From contig NZ_AP026709.1 in the NCBI RefSeq assembly GCF_027923765.1, forward strand, positions 2,041,501-2,105,500: 64,000 nucleotides of DNA, read 5' to 3'. This DNA is from Pseudodesulfovibrio nedwellii. Its GTDB lineage: Bacteria; Desulfobacterota; Desulfovibrionia; Desulfovibrionales; Desulfovibrionaceae. Below, piece by piece: positions 8,235 through 16,491 of this stretch (position 1 is its first letter; every line of letters starts with the position of its first letter). Below the pieces are notes generated by a model. The model was not told where the DNA came from. It did no database searches and was given only the letters and a program-made list of their open reading frames with translations. Made by a program: the position numbers and the translations under genes.

Positions 8235-9560
8235 ATGTCATTTCCAGCCAATCTCCCCCTTGAAGACGTTTTCGCCTCCATTGCAGACGGTCTGTTCACC
8301 GTAGATACAGACTGGAACATTACTTATTTTAATGAGGCAGCCCAACGCATCACTGGCATCAATCAGGATGAAGCGGTCGGATGCAAATGCTGGGACGTCT
8401 TTCGTTCTTCGCTGTGTGACGGCAATTGTGCCATCGGCCAATGTATGAAAGCCGGTGGTCGCATTGTCAACAAGTCCATTTTCATCGTCCGCAACGACGG
8501 CACCACCCTGCCCATATCCATTTCCGCATCCACATTGCGTGACAGCGAAGGCCAAATGATCGGCGGCGTCGAAACCTTCCGCGACCTGACAGAAATCCAT
8601 GTCAAACGTCAGCAAGCCAAGGATGTTTACCGATATGAAAATATCGTTGGACGCAGTCAGCCCTTGGAAAAGATATTCCGCATCCTGCCCCGCATCAGTG
8701 AAAGCGAAGCAACCACGCTGCTTCTCGGCCAATCAGGTACTGGCAAAGAATTGTTTGCTCGAGCCATCCATAATTTAAGCCCACGCAAAGACAACCCATT
8801 TGTGCCTGTAAACTGTGGTGCACTGCCGGACACACTGCTTGAATCCGAACTGTTCGGATATAAAAAAGGCGCATTTACGGACGCTCGCACAGACAAGCCT
8901 GGACGTTTTGAAATGGCGGACGGTGGCACTGTCTTCCTTGATGAAATCGGCGACATGCCGGGAAAACTCCAGGTCAAACTCCTCCGTTTCCTGCAAGATA
9001 AAATGTACGAACCACTCGGAGGCGTCGCACCAATCCATGCCGATGTGCGTGTTATCGCCGCGACGAACAAAGACCTGGAGCAGGCCGTTGCAGACGGCAG
9101 TTTCCGGCAAGACTTGTTCTACCGACTCAATGTGGTCACTTTGACCCTGCCGCCACTCAAGGAACGCCACGAAGACCTCCCCCTGCTCATCGACCACTTC
9201 CTTGGTGAATTCAATGCGATACAGGGCAAGTCCATTCAGGGCGTCAGCGAAGACACCCTGCACATTCTGCTGCATCACGAATTCCCCGGCAATGTTCGCG
9301 AGTTGGAAAACATCCTTGAATACGCATTTATTCTCTGCCGCGAAGGACTCATTCAGGTTGAACATCTGCCGGAATATCTACACCCAGACAACCATGACAT
9401 CCACGGCCCTGATCCTTTGCGCGGCTCCATGAATGAAATCAAACGTCGAGCGGCAAGACATGCCGTGGAACGCAACAACGGTAAAAAAATGGCCGCCTGC
9501 CGTGAACTGGGTATTACCAAAGACACTCTGCGCAAAATGCTCACCGAGCCAGAGGGCTAA
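8235..9560 (+). CDS. PAS-domain sigma-54 activator, likely Orange Protein regulator
   Basis: A 441-residue enhancer-binding protein. The PAS domain is at residues 5-125 with cysteines at 50, 52, 61, 65 and 70, a possible metal or redox site (inference). The AAA+ domain is at about 135-365, with Walker A GQSGTGKE (165-172), Walker B GGTVFLDEIGD and the sigma-54 contact loop as GAFTDA (212-217), not GAFTGA. A Fis-type helix-turn-helix, AACRELGITKDTLRKML, closes the protein. There is no receiver domain, so it senses directly. In D. vulgaris an activator of this kind controls the adjacent Orange Protein operons. Here the next gene has a sigma-54 promoter, which fits that role. The ribosome site is weak. 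Confidence 0.9.
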   Translation: MSFPANLPLEDVFASIADGLFTVDTDWNITYFNEAAQRITGINQDEAVGCKCWDVFRSSLCDGNCAIGQCMKAGGRIVNKSIFIVRNDGTTLPISISASTLRDSEGQMIGGVETFRDLTEIHVKRQQAKDVYRYENIVGRSQPLEKIFRILPRISESEATTLLLGQSGTGKELFARAIHNLSPRKDNPFVPVNCGALPDTLLESELFGYKKGAFTDARTDKPGRFEMADGGTVFLDEIGDMPGKLQVKLLRFLQDKMYEPLGGVAPIHADVRVIAATNKDLEQAVADGSFRQDLFYRLNVVTLTLPPLKERHEDLPLLIDHFLGEFNAIQGKSIQGVSEDTLHILLHHEFPGNVRELENILEYAFILCREGLIQVEHLPEYLHPDNHDIHGPDPLRGSMNEIKRRAARHAVERNNGKKMAACRELGITKDTLRKMLTEPEG

Positions 9561-9587
9561 TAATTATCCCCGTCCGGGGCTATAAAA

Positions 9588-9614
9588 GGCTATTTTTTCG
9601 CCCTTATGATAGCC
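9588..9614. promoter_or_regulatory. Inverted repeat, candidate activator site for the NifX-like gene
   Basis: GGCTAT, 15 bases, ATAGCC. The centre lies about 80 bases before the start predicted from the -24/-12 promoter. A similar A-rich/CGCCC string (AAAAGGGATAATTTTTCGCC) lies at about 8164, in front of the activator gene itself. Binding by that activator is inference; the site may also help end transcription of the activator gene. Confidence 0.35.
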
Positions 9615-9655
9615 AACAAAAACTCAAGTAATTGAAATAACAACGTTATAAAGAG

Positions 9656-9671
9656 TGGCATGCTCTATGCT
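9656..9671 (+). promoter_or_regulatory. Sigma-54 type promoter of the NifX-like/Mrp genes
   Basis: TGGCATGCTCTATGCT has the invariant GG and GC ten bases apart. It is a moderate match to the consensus (TGGCA present, TTGC as ATGC). The predicted start near 9682 leaves a leader of about 40 bases before the ATG at 9722, and the gene for a sigma-54 activator lies directly upstream. Confidence 0.6.
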
Positions 9672-9721
9672 ATATTCATTTTAACCGGCTCAAGCCCGCC
9701 GGATTTTTTGGAGTAGTGAGC

Positions 9722-10072
9722 ATGAAAGCAGATTCTGCAAATCTCATCTGCCTGGCGTGCTACCAGGACCGGTTAGCATCTGTGTGTGAAAACGCAGATG
9801 GATACAAGCTTTTTGAAATACGTGACACCAAATTTTACCCCGCAGGCCTCCTATCCCTTCCCTCAAAGGACCCTATGGACAGGACATCCGCCATATTGGC
9901 CTGCGGGGTAACTGTATTTTTATGCGGTGCCATCTGCAATCAGACACGCGCTAGGCTCGAAGAAGGCGGCGTAACCGTCCTGCCTTGGCTCACGGGCACC
10001 CAAAATCAAATTCTCGATGGATTTCTCAACAAAACTCTGGACAATCTGGTCATGCCGGGTACCCGGATTTGA
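9722..10072 (+). CDS. NifX-like dinitrogenase iron-molybdenum cofactor family protein
   Basis: A small protein of 116 residues in the NifX/NifB-C-terminal family (PF02579). Its Desulfovibrio members include the Orange Protein, which holds a molybdenum-copper-sulfur cluster. Visible are an N-terminal LICLACYQDRLASVCEN strand-turn, the central ILACGVTVFLCGAICNQT segment and GGVTVLPWLTG near the end. GGAG lies nine bases before the ATG at 9722; the GTG at 9716 is too close to it. It sits between a sigma-54 activator and an Mrp ATPase as in orp loci, but the partner genes known from D. vulgaris are not all here. Cofactor content is not provable from sequence. Confidence 0.8.
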   Translation: MKADSANLICLACYQDRLASVCENADGYKLFEIRDTKFYPAGLLSLPSKDPMDRTSAILACGVTVFLCGAICNQTRARLEEGGVTVLPWLTGTQNQILDGFLNKTLDNLVMPGTRI

Positions 10073-10097
10073 CATTTTCACGAGTGTGGTTATCTCT

Positions 10098-10174
10098 CTG
10101 TAACCCGCAGGAATCCGAGATTCCACGGGTGGTAAAAGACATTGCAAAGGCGGCGTCAAACCGCCATTTTTTTT
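10098..10174 (+). promoter_or_regulatory. Two hairpins, the second terminator-like, before the Mrp gene
   Basis: The first hairpin pairs ACCCG..GGAATC with GATTCC..CGGGT (about 10102-10129). The second is GGCGG-CGTCAAA-CCGCC (10149-10165) followed by A and eight T, which run straight into the AGGAG of the next gene. The arrangement suggests that transcription is partly stopped between the two genes of one operon. Confidence 0.55.
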
Positions 10175-10185
10175 AGGAGTATATC

Positions 10186-11061
10186 ATGAGTGAATGCGAA
10201 GGATGCTCTTCTGCCGCACCTGACGGGAGCTGCACGAGCACGACTGGTTGTGACAATCCCGAAGAATTGAAACTGCAACAGACCCTTGGCCGCATCAAGC
10301 ACAAAATCGTGGTCATGTCCGGCAAGGGCGGCGTGGGCAAATCCACCGTCGCTACCAACATCGCCGTGGCACTGTCGCTTGCTGGAAAAAAAGTCGGCCT
10401 GCTTGACGTCGATGTCCACGGTCCGAGCCTGCCTCGCATGCTTTCCTTGAAAGGCCAAAAGCCACACATGGGCGATCGCACCATGGAACCGGTCCCCTGG
10501 AGCAAAAACCTCTCGGTCATGTCTCTTGGCTTCCTGCTCGAAGACGACCGTCAGGCCGTTATCTGGCGTGGCCCAGTCAAAATGGGACTGATCAAACAGT
10601 TCGTTGAAGATGTCATGTGGGGCGAGCTGGATTATCTGGTCGTTGATTGCCCTCCCGGCACCGGCGACGAACCGCTGTCCACTTTGCAGACCCTCGGACC
10701 CACGGCCATGGGTGTCATCGTCACGACCCCGCAGGGCGTGGCTATTGACGATGTCCGCCGCTCCGTCTCCTTTGTAGGTGAAGTGGGCAACCGCGTACTC
10801 GGCATCATCGAAAATATGTCCGGTTTCGCCTGCCCCAACTGTGGAACTATCCACGAAATCTTCAAATCAGGTGGAGGCGAAGCACTGGCTAAAGAAGCGG
10901 GCGTCCAATTCCTCGGCCGTATTCCTTTGGACCCGGAAGTCGCTAACTCCGGTGACGAAGGCTACCCGTACCTGAAAGTCCACCGCGATACCATCACAGG
11001 CAAGGCTTTAGAACAGATCATCCAGCCCATGCTGGAGCTGCCAGACCCGCCCAAGGCATAA
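10186..11061 (+). CDS. Mrp/NBP35-type iron-sulfur carrier ATPase
   Basis: A 291-residue P-loop protein of the Mrp/NBP35 family, which assembles or carries iron-sulfur clusters. The N-terminus has a cysteine-rich lead (CEGCSSAAPDGSC plus C21). Then come the deviant Walker A KGGVGKSTVATNIA, DVDVHGPSLPRML, VVDCPPGTGDEPLS, and the CxxC pair FACPNCGTI expected to bridge the cluster between monomers. The AGGAG overlaps the T run of a hairpin. It follows a NifX-like protein, matching the orp arrangement of Desulfovibrio, where Mrp-like proteins help build the Orange Protein complex. Confidence 0.92.
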   Translation: MSECEGCSSAAPDGSCTSTTGCDNPEELKLQQTLGRIKHKIVVMSGKGGVGKSTVATNIAVALSLAGKKVGLLDVDVHGPSLPRMLSLKGQKPHMGDRTMEPVPWSKNLSVMSLGFLLEDDRQAVIWRGPVKMGLIKQFVEDVMWGELDYLVVDCPPGTGDEPLSTLQTLGPTAMGVIVTTPQGVAIDDVRRSVSFVGEVGNRVLGIIENMSGFACPNCGTIHEIFKSGGGEALAKEAGVQFLGRIPLDPEVANSGDEGYPYLKVHRDTITGKALEQIIQPMLELPDPPKA

Positions 11062-11096
11062 ACGGCCTTTCGCAGTCCGCAGTCTTTATGCACATA

Positions 11097-11132
11097 AAAT
11101 CCCCCCGGCGTTATTACGCAGGGGGGATTTCT
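11097..11132. terminator. Bidirectional terminator between Mrp and HD-GYP genes
   Basis: AAATCCCCCC / GGGGGGATTT with a 14-base loop, between converging genes. Confidence 0.8.
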
Positions 11133-11159
11133 CGTTGCAGGACCATTCAAAGAGTTCCG

Positions 11160-11849
11160 TCAGGCGACCTTGTCACTGGATGAAAGAATATTGACCATAC
11201 CTCGTACAGCGTCTGCCACTCTCTCAAGCGCATAGACCACACGGGGATCAAATTGTGTTCCCGAACATCTGACAATTTCTTCTTTGGCCGCATCAAAATC
11301 CTTGGATACACGATACGGTCGATCCTGCAACATAGCTGACAAGCTGTCCGCAACCGCGATAATTCGCGCACCCAACGGTATTTGAATCCCCTTCAAACCA
11401 TGAGGATACCCAGTGCCGTCATAGCGTTCATGATGATGCAACACCATATCCACGACACCAAGATTTTTCAGGGAAGACACCGGACGAAGAATGTCAGCTC
11501 CAGCTTTTGGATGCCTACGAATAGACTGCCATTCACTGGCATTCAATGATCCTCGTTTTTTCAACACGGAATCTGGTACACCAATCTTACCTATATCATG
11601 CAGGTGTCCTGCCACATGAATAATATCCGCCTCACTAGGGGACAACCCCATGGAAAGCGCCAAAGCGTGTGAGACTTCGGCCACTTCCTCGGAATGCATT
11701 GAAGTGTACGGATCTTTGGCATCTATAGCGAACCCCAAAGACTCCGCAAACTGGTGCAGGACTGTTGTTACAAAATGAGCGGAATCAGGGCGTACGGGAA
11801 GAGCTTTCGCTCCGGCACCTCCTTCCGCAAAATTGTTGCCGGCAAGCAT
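11160..11849 (-). CDS. HD-GYP domain protein, likely cyclic-di-GMP phosphodiesterase
   Basis: A 229-residue protein that is almost wholly an HD-GYP domain. Metal and signature residues are present: SMHSEEVAEVS, HVAGHLHDIGKIGVP, the HP of SIRRHPKAGADIL, and HHHERYDGTGYPHGLKG. The family hydrolyses cyclic di-GMP. It has no receiver or sensor domain; only about 30 residues precede the catalytic part. The ATG directly abuts the TAA of the TPR gene upstream, so the two are translated together and the TPR protein may be its partner (inference). Confidence 0.93.
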   Translation of the reverse strand: MLAGNNFAEGGAGAKALPVRPDSAHFVTTVLHQFAESLGFAIDAKDPYTSMHSEEVAEVSHALALSMGLSPSEADIIHVAGHLHDIGKIGVPDSVLKKRGSLNASEWQSIRRHPKAGADILRPVSSLKNLGVVDMVLHHHERYDGTGYPHGLKGIQIPLGARIIAVADSLSAMLQDRPYRVSKDFDAAKEEIVRCSGTQFDPRVVYALERVADAVRGMVNILSSSDKVA

Positions 11850-12173
11850 TTACACAGCACCTGCCGGACGGACAGACTCAAGACGTGTCAGATTGCGAAC
11901 AATGGTTTTATGCAAAGCATTCCCTTCACCAGCGCCTTCAACCGCAAAAAGAGCAGCAAGGCGGAAGCAGGCCAAAGCCTCTTCTTCTTTACCGGAAACC
12001 TGATGCACCAAACCTATATTATTGCGGACTTTTGCTTCATGCAAACGTGAATTCATTGACTTTGCCAATCGGTCGGCCTGAATAAGCTGAAACAGCGCAT
12101 CATCAGTCTTTCCTTCGTTGCAGGCTTTCATTCCTTCACGGTTCAACAATCCAAGTTGACGTAACTGGGTCAT
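11850..12173 (-). CDS. Small TPR-like protein
   Basis: A 107-residue, mostly helical protein. Residues about 5-85 fit two to three tetratricopeptide repeats (NREGMKACNEGKTDDALFQL, then VRNNIGLVHQVSGKEEEALACF with the alanine/glycine spacing of the family). No signal peptide or membrane segment is present, so it is likely cytoplasmic. AAGGAG precedes the start. It is the first gene of a two-gene unit with the HD-GYP protein. A role as an adaptor or sensor for that enzyme is a guess from position. Confidence 0.8.
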   Translation of the reverse strand: MTQLRQLGLLNREGMKACNEGKTDDALFQLIQADRLAKSMNSRLHEAKVRNNIGLVHQVSGKEEEALACFRLAALFAVEGAGEGNALHKTIVRNLTRLESVRPAGAV

Positions 12174-12458
12174 AATTAGCTCCTTATTCTTGCGATATTA
12201 AAATCTCCGGTTCGCATTCATGCGAACCGGCACATACATCGTCCAAATAAGGAAGCTGACAAAGGGAAGCCAAAAGCTGTGTTCGAAGAAATCGAAAGTG
12301 TTTTAATGCGAAACATGAGTTGACTATATTGAGATTGATTTTCAATTTCAAGAACTATTTTTTTTTTTTTTGGCCCAATATAAAAAAGGCCTACTCCGTG
12401 CAAAACGGAATAGGCCCTTAATACTCTGCTCGGCTATAAAAGCCGAATATATTGGCGC
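12174..12458. other. Intergenic gap with 14-T run
   Basis: No gene is seen. A run of 14 T lies at 12358-12371, next to the terminator of the PhoU-like gene. Long single-base runs like this are prone to length change and to sequencing error. Confidence 0.6.
12380..12419 (-). terminator. Terminator of the pit operon
   Basis: AGGCCTA.TCCGT pairs with ACGGA.TAGGCC; the - strand then has a T run. Confidence 0.87.
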
Positions 12459-13133
12459 TTAACGTGCCATCATGGAACGAAGTAACTCGGCACAATTCTC
12501 TGTATTATGTCCCATGTTATCCAGGCAGTCCACAAAATGAATCAGCTGATAGATATCTTTAAAATCGATATCCTTATCGTAAATCTTCTTGTGCAGGGCA
12601 TTCTTCATGTGACGCACGTTGTCACGTTCACGACGCACCTTACGAAAGCACTCTTTGGTCCCTTCGCGGTCCAGAGACTCGCCGTGAATGATGGCAATGG
12701 TGGACTTCAAGGCGGGACCAAGCAAAACGGTACAACGAGCAATGCCGTCAAGCAGGAAAATCAGGTCTTTCTGCACATCTTCAGGGATAACGACCTTGCG
12801 CATAGCCAACCAGTATAAAGCATCCTGAGCAGCATCAAGGATATTGTCCTGGCTCTTGGTGTAACTGAGGAACAGCGGCTTCTCCACGGCCATGAACAGC
12901 CCTTTAGGGAGATGGTTGCGAATGTTGCGTTTGATGGAATCGGCGTGATTCTCGATTTCGTCCACGGAACGAGTCAATTCTTCAAACTCACGACAAACAC
13001 CGCCAGACACATAGCACTCCAACGAATCGTCGATGGCCGCAACGCACTCTGCTATCTTGTCATAGTGTTCAACAAGGCCGTCCATGGGCGAACGGTTGGC
13101 AAGCAAACCGAAAAAAGGAATTTTCAAAGACAT
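12459..13133 (-). CDS. PhoU-like DUF47 family protein, Pit partner
   Basis: A 224-residue all-helical protein of the TIGR00153/DUF47 family, related to PhoU. These proteins are usually encoded beside Pit transporters and are thought to regulate them. Visible are the helical start PFFGLLANRSPMDGLVEHYDKI, the ENHADSIKRNIRNHLPKG metal-site-like segment, and DIYQLIHFVDCLDNMGHNTENCAELL at the end. AGAGAGG precedes the start, 43 bases after the pit stop codon. It forms an operon with pit. Confidence 0.92.
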   Translation of the reverse strand: MSLKIPFFGLLANRSPMDGLVEHYDKIAECVAAIDDSLECYVSGGVCREFEELTRSVDEIENHADSIKRNIRNHLPKGLFMAVEKPLFLSYTKSQDNILDAAQDALYWLAMRKVVIPEDVQKDLIFLLDGIARCTVLLGPALKSTIAIIHGESLDREGTKECFRKVRRERDNVRHMKNALHKKIYDKDIDFKDIYQLIHFVDCLDNMGHNTENCAELLRSMMAR

Positions 13134-13176
13134 ATGTATAACCTCTCTTGAAAAGGATCGTCGTTAATTTCGTAAC

Positions 13177-14415
13177 CTAGCTGTAACACAACCATTTCAA
13201 CAGCACAAAGATAACAATACTGGTCAGCGCCGCAATGGGAACTGTAGCTATCCAATAGGCCACGATTCTAAACAGAACACGGAAATCAACGGCGTGAAAA
13301 CCGCGAGCCAGACCAACGCCGACAACACCACCCACGGCTGCGTGGGTCGTAGAAACAGGCAACCCGAGATTGGATGCCACCAGCACGGTGGAAGCCGCGC
13401 CAACATCGACGGCAAAACCTCGGGTATTGGTCAACGTGGTGATCTTGGTCCCGACAGTTGCCATGACTTTATGGCCGAGTACGGCAATACCTATAGCAAT
13501 GCCACACCCTCCCAAAACAAGCATGGGCCAGGGAACTTCCGCCTTGGAGAGCAGCACGTGCTCCTTGGCTATCAGGTAAATGGCGGCAACAGGGCCGATG
13601 GCATTGGCCACGTCGTTCGCGCCCTGTGACAAGGCTACATAACAGGACGTACCCACCTGCATTTTACGGAAGATCCGCTCTACACCCTCTGCGCCCTCTT
13701 CCTCGTTAATGACAATACGACTGACAAGAAGCTTTCCCAAAAACCATGCAAGAAACGACAGACCAACGGCTATGGCCAAGGACTGCGCCCAATGCAAATG
13801 CAAGGATTTCCCTGCCGGGGTCTTATACAGAAAGGACAAGGATATCATGGACAGAGTCACAGCGATCCAAATTGGTGCCCAAAATTTTGCTTGCTCGATA
13901 AATTTTCGTTTGTACAGAATATACTTCCTGATATGCGAAAAAATAAAATAGGCGATGCCTGCGGCAAGAAACGGTGAAATAATCCAAGACAGGACGATAC
14001 CACCCATTTTGAGCCAATTGACCACATCAGGACCACCGGCAACAAGACCAAACCCCATGATAGCTCCAACAATGGAGTGGGTTGATGAGACTGGTAGCGA
14101 TGTTAACGTCGCCACCAAAACCCAAATGCCCGCAGCAAGCAACGCCGCAAACATACCGATCATGATAATCTTCGGATCAGTAATAACTTCTGGATTGATA
14201 ATCCCTTTACTGATTGTCGCCGTAACGTGTGAACCGAGAAAAACCGCACCGACGAAATTAAGAGTTCCGGCGATGAACACGGCCTGCTTCACGGTGATGG
14301 CCCGTGCACCCACAGCCGAAGCCATGGAATTCGCCACATCGTTTGCCCCGAGGTTGAAGGCCATGAGGAAGCCCGCGCCCAGAGACAAGTACAAAAACAG
14401 ATCGTAAATATCCAT
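13177..14415 (-). CDS. pit: Low-affinity inorganic phosphate transporter, Pit family
   Basis: A 412-residue inner-membrane protein with about ten hydrophobic spans. Both copies of the PiT signature are present: FNLGANDVANSMASAVGARA near the N-terminus and SQGANDVANAIGP in the second half, each followed by PVSSTHSIVGAIMG or PVSSTHAAVGGVVG-type segments. It carries phosphate, probably as a metal-phosphate complex, driven by protons or sodium. GAGGGG lies before the start. A DUF47 partner follows and a PhoR-like kinase precedes it on the same strand. Confidence 0.95.
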   Translation of the reverse strand: MDIYDLFLYLSLGAGFLMAFNLGANDVANSMASAVGARAITVKQAVFIAGTLNFVGAVFLGSHVTATISKGIINPEVITDPKIIMIGMFAALLAAGIWVLVATLTSLPVSSTHSIVGAIMGFGLVAGGPDVVNWLKMGGIVLSWIISPFLAAGIAYFIFSHIRKYILYKRKFIEQAKFWAPIWIAVTLSMISLSFLYKTPAGKSLHLHWAQSLAIAVGLSFLAWFLGKLLVSRIVINEEEGAEGVERIFRKMQVGTSCYVALSQGANDVANAIGPVAAIYLIAKEHVLLSKAEVPWPMLVLGGCGIAIGIAVLGHKVMATVGTKITTLTNTRGFAVDVGAASTVLVASNLGLPVSTTHAAVGGVVGVGLARGFHAVDFRVLFRIVAYWIATVPIAALTSIVIFVLLKWLCYS

Positions 14416-14466
14416 TATGATGCCCCTCTTTCGAGGGAATTGGTTAAATGTTCCGCGCGTAACCGA

Positions 14467-16248
14467 CTACGAGGACTTATTCAGACGAAAACAGAAACGC
14501 GCTCCGCGAGTCCCTTCACCATATCCGTCGTGCCAGATTTCTCCGCCAAAATTTTTCACTATACGACGGCAGATGGCAAGACCCAATCCCGCGCTGCCGG
14601 ACCCGTCAATGGTATTCTCATCGACGCGGTAGAACCTTTCAAAGACCTTGGTGGAGTGTTCCCGAGATATACCCGGCCCCTGATCCTCCACAGAAAAAAC
14701 GATGGACTCGCCGTCATCTTCGGCGCTGACCGTGATCTTCCCTCCATCAGGGCTGTACTTCACGGCATTGTTCAGCAAATTGTGGAACACGTGCAAAAGC
14801 CCGTCAACCTCACCCATGACCATCATGCCACCGTCGGGAGTTCTCCGCTCTATGGCGACTGACTGTTCTTCGGCCCAAGGCGAAACGTCATTAATGGCCC
14901 GAGTCATAAATTCATGTGCTGAAACCGGCACCAGATCAAGCTTCTTGCCCATCTGCTCAGACTTTGCCAAAGCAAGCATGGAAGAAATGACCTTGTCCAT
15001 GTGGTCCGCATTTTTGAGGACAGTCTCCAAGAATCCTTGCCCGTCTTCGGGCTTGGCAGGAGGCATATGCAGCAATGTCTCGGTGTAACCCTTGATGGAG
15101 GTCAAAGGAGTACGCAACTGATGCGAAGCATTCGCCACGAAATCCTTCAGCCCTTTCTCGCTCTGCTTCATTTCAGTAATATCATAAAACACCAAAATGA
15201 GTTTACGCACACCCTTTTGATCCATGAAAGGTTCAGCACTGACTTCCACGGTACGCGAATCCATCAAATCGATCTGAATAGCACGTTCGCCGCTTTCGGA
15301 TTCGCCCAACATATCATCAACCAAGTCCTGAATCTCGACACGCCGAGAGACTTCGATGGGTGTCCGTCCTACAGAACTTTCAGCCATATTAAACATGTCT
15401 TCAAGTGCGGTATTGTATGACTCGATACGCCCGTTGGAATCCAACGTCATCACACCTTCACGCATACCCTGAAACACGGCCTGAAGCTGTCCTTTCTGGT
15501 CATGAACAACCTGCATGCTGCGCTCGATGGACTGAGCCATGGCGTTGACCGATTCTGCCAGAGGCTTGAATTCACCCCCCGGAAGAACCCGCAGCCGCTT
15601 GGAGTAGTTGCCCTCACCAATAGAGCGGGCCAGTTCGGAAAAGGTTCTGATATCCCGGCTCATGTTATGGGACATAATCAAGCTGATGAGTACGGCACAT
15701 GCAAGGGTGGCAAGAAAAATCCAAATGAAATTGGTACGTAAAACATTCAGTCGTTCGCTCACCTTGGAAAACGACACCGCGAGGCGCAGCACTCCGGTGG
15801 GAACACCTGAGACAACACTCATTTCTGAGGCTACGTACAGCATGTCTTTGCGCAATGTGTCGGAGTGACGGACGTTTGATCCCCACCCGTCTTTGAGGGC
15901 GGCAATAATTTCGGGCCGTGTGCTGTGATCATCCAGCGTTGTCAGCTCGGAATAGATCACGTCGGAATCGGCAATGACCCGACCACCTACTATATATGTA
16001 ATACGCGAGCCGAGTTTAAAACCGAAGGCGTCCACCCATTCGGCAAAATCTTTTTCAGAGGCAAAGGTCTGGTGGTCGCTGATCAGCCACTTGATGGACT
16101 CGATTTCGCTGTGGGACCGCATCTCCGTATCCGTGACAAGCTCATCCCCCACAATGGATGTGGAGTAAAAGAATATCACGCCCAGAACCAGGAGCAAAAG
16201 AGCCCAGGTCCATAACAGGATACGCATTTGAAAAGAGCCAAGCCTCAT
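14467..16248 (-). CDS. PhoR-like sensor histidine kinase
   Basis: A 593-residue membrane kinase. Spans are at about 9-29 and 173-193 with a periplasmic loop between them, then HAMP (about 195-245), PAS (about 258-365), HisKA with DFVANASHQLRTPLTSIKG, and a HATPase domain with HNLLNNAVKYSPDGG, VEDQGPGIS and GSAGLGLAICR. The layout and the DFVANASHQLRTPL wording match PhoR-type phosphate kinases, and pit follows 51 bases downstream. No response regulator gene is adjacent, so its partner is elsewhere. AAGGGA precedes the start. The phosphate role is inference from context. Confidence 0.88.
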   Translation of the reverse strand: MRLGSFQMRILLWTWALLLLVLGVIFFYSTSIVGDELVTDTEMRSHSEIESIKWLISDHQTFASEKDFAEWVDAFGFKLGSRITYIVGGRVIADSDVIYSELTTLDDHSTRPEIIAALKDGWGSNVRHSDTLRKDMLYVASEMSVVSGVPTGVLRLAVSFSKVSERLNVLRTNFIWIFLATLACAVLISLIMSHNMSRDIRTFSELARSIGEGNYSKRLRVLPGGEFKPLAESVNAMAQSIERSMQVVHDQKGQLQAVFQGMREGVMTLDSNGRIESYNTALEDMFNMAESSVGRTPIEVSRRVEIQDLVDDMLGESESGERAIQIDLMDSRTVEVSAEPFMDQKGVRKLILVFYDITEMKQSEKGLKDFVANASHQLRTPLTSIKGYTETLLHMPPAKPEDGQGFLETVLKNADHMDKVISSMLALAKSEQMGKKLDLVPVSAHEFMTRAINDVSPWAEEQSVAIERRTPDGGMMVMGEVDGLLHVFHNLLNNAVKYSPDGGKITVSAEDDGESIVFSVEDQGPGISREHSTKVFERFYRVDENTIDGSGSAGLGLAICRRIVKNFGGEIWHDGYGEGTRGARFCFRLNKSS

Positions 16249-16433
16249 TTCCCTTACCTCGTTGAGCGCCGCAGCGGCTGGAGTTGGTCAAAGGGATATG
16301 GATATCCCCTTTGCCGAACGCGTGCGCTGTGTAACACAATCGTTCCCGAAATGTAATGTTACGGATTGTTACGGTTGTGTGACAAAATGACCGCAAAGCC
16401 ACAACCCTGTTAGAATACTCAAGGTTTCAGACA

Positions 16434-16468
16434 CAAAAAAAGAGGTGCCCCAAAGGGAAGGACACCTC
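16434..16468 (-). terminator. Terminator of the small gene at 16492
   Basis: GAGGTG..CC / GG..CACCTC hairpin and eight T on the - strand. Confidence 0.82.
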
Positions 16469-16491
16469 ATTATTCCGATAAAATCAGTCGG

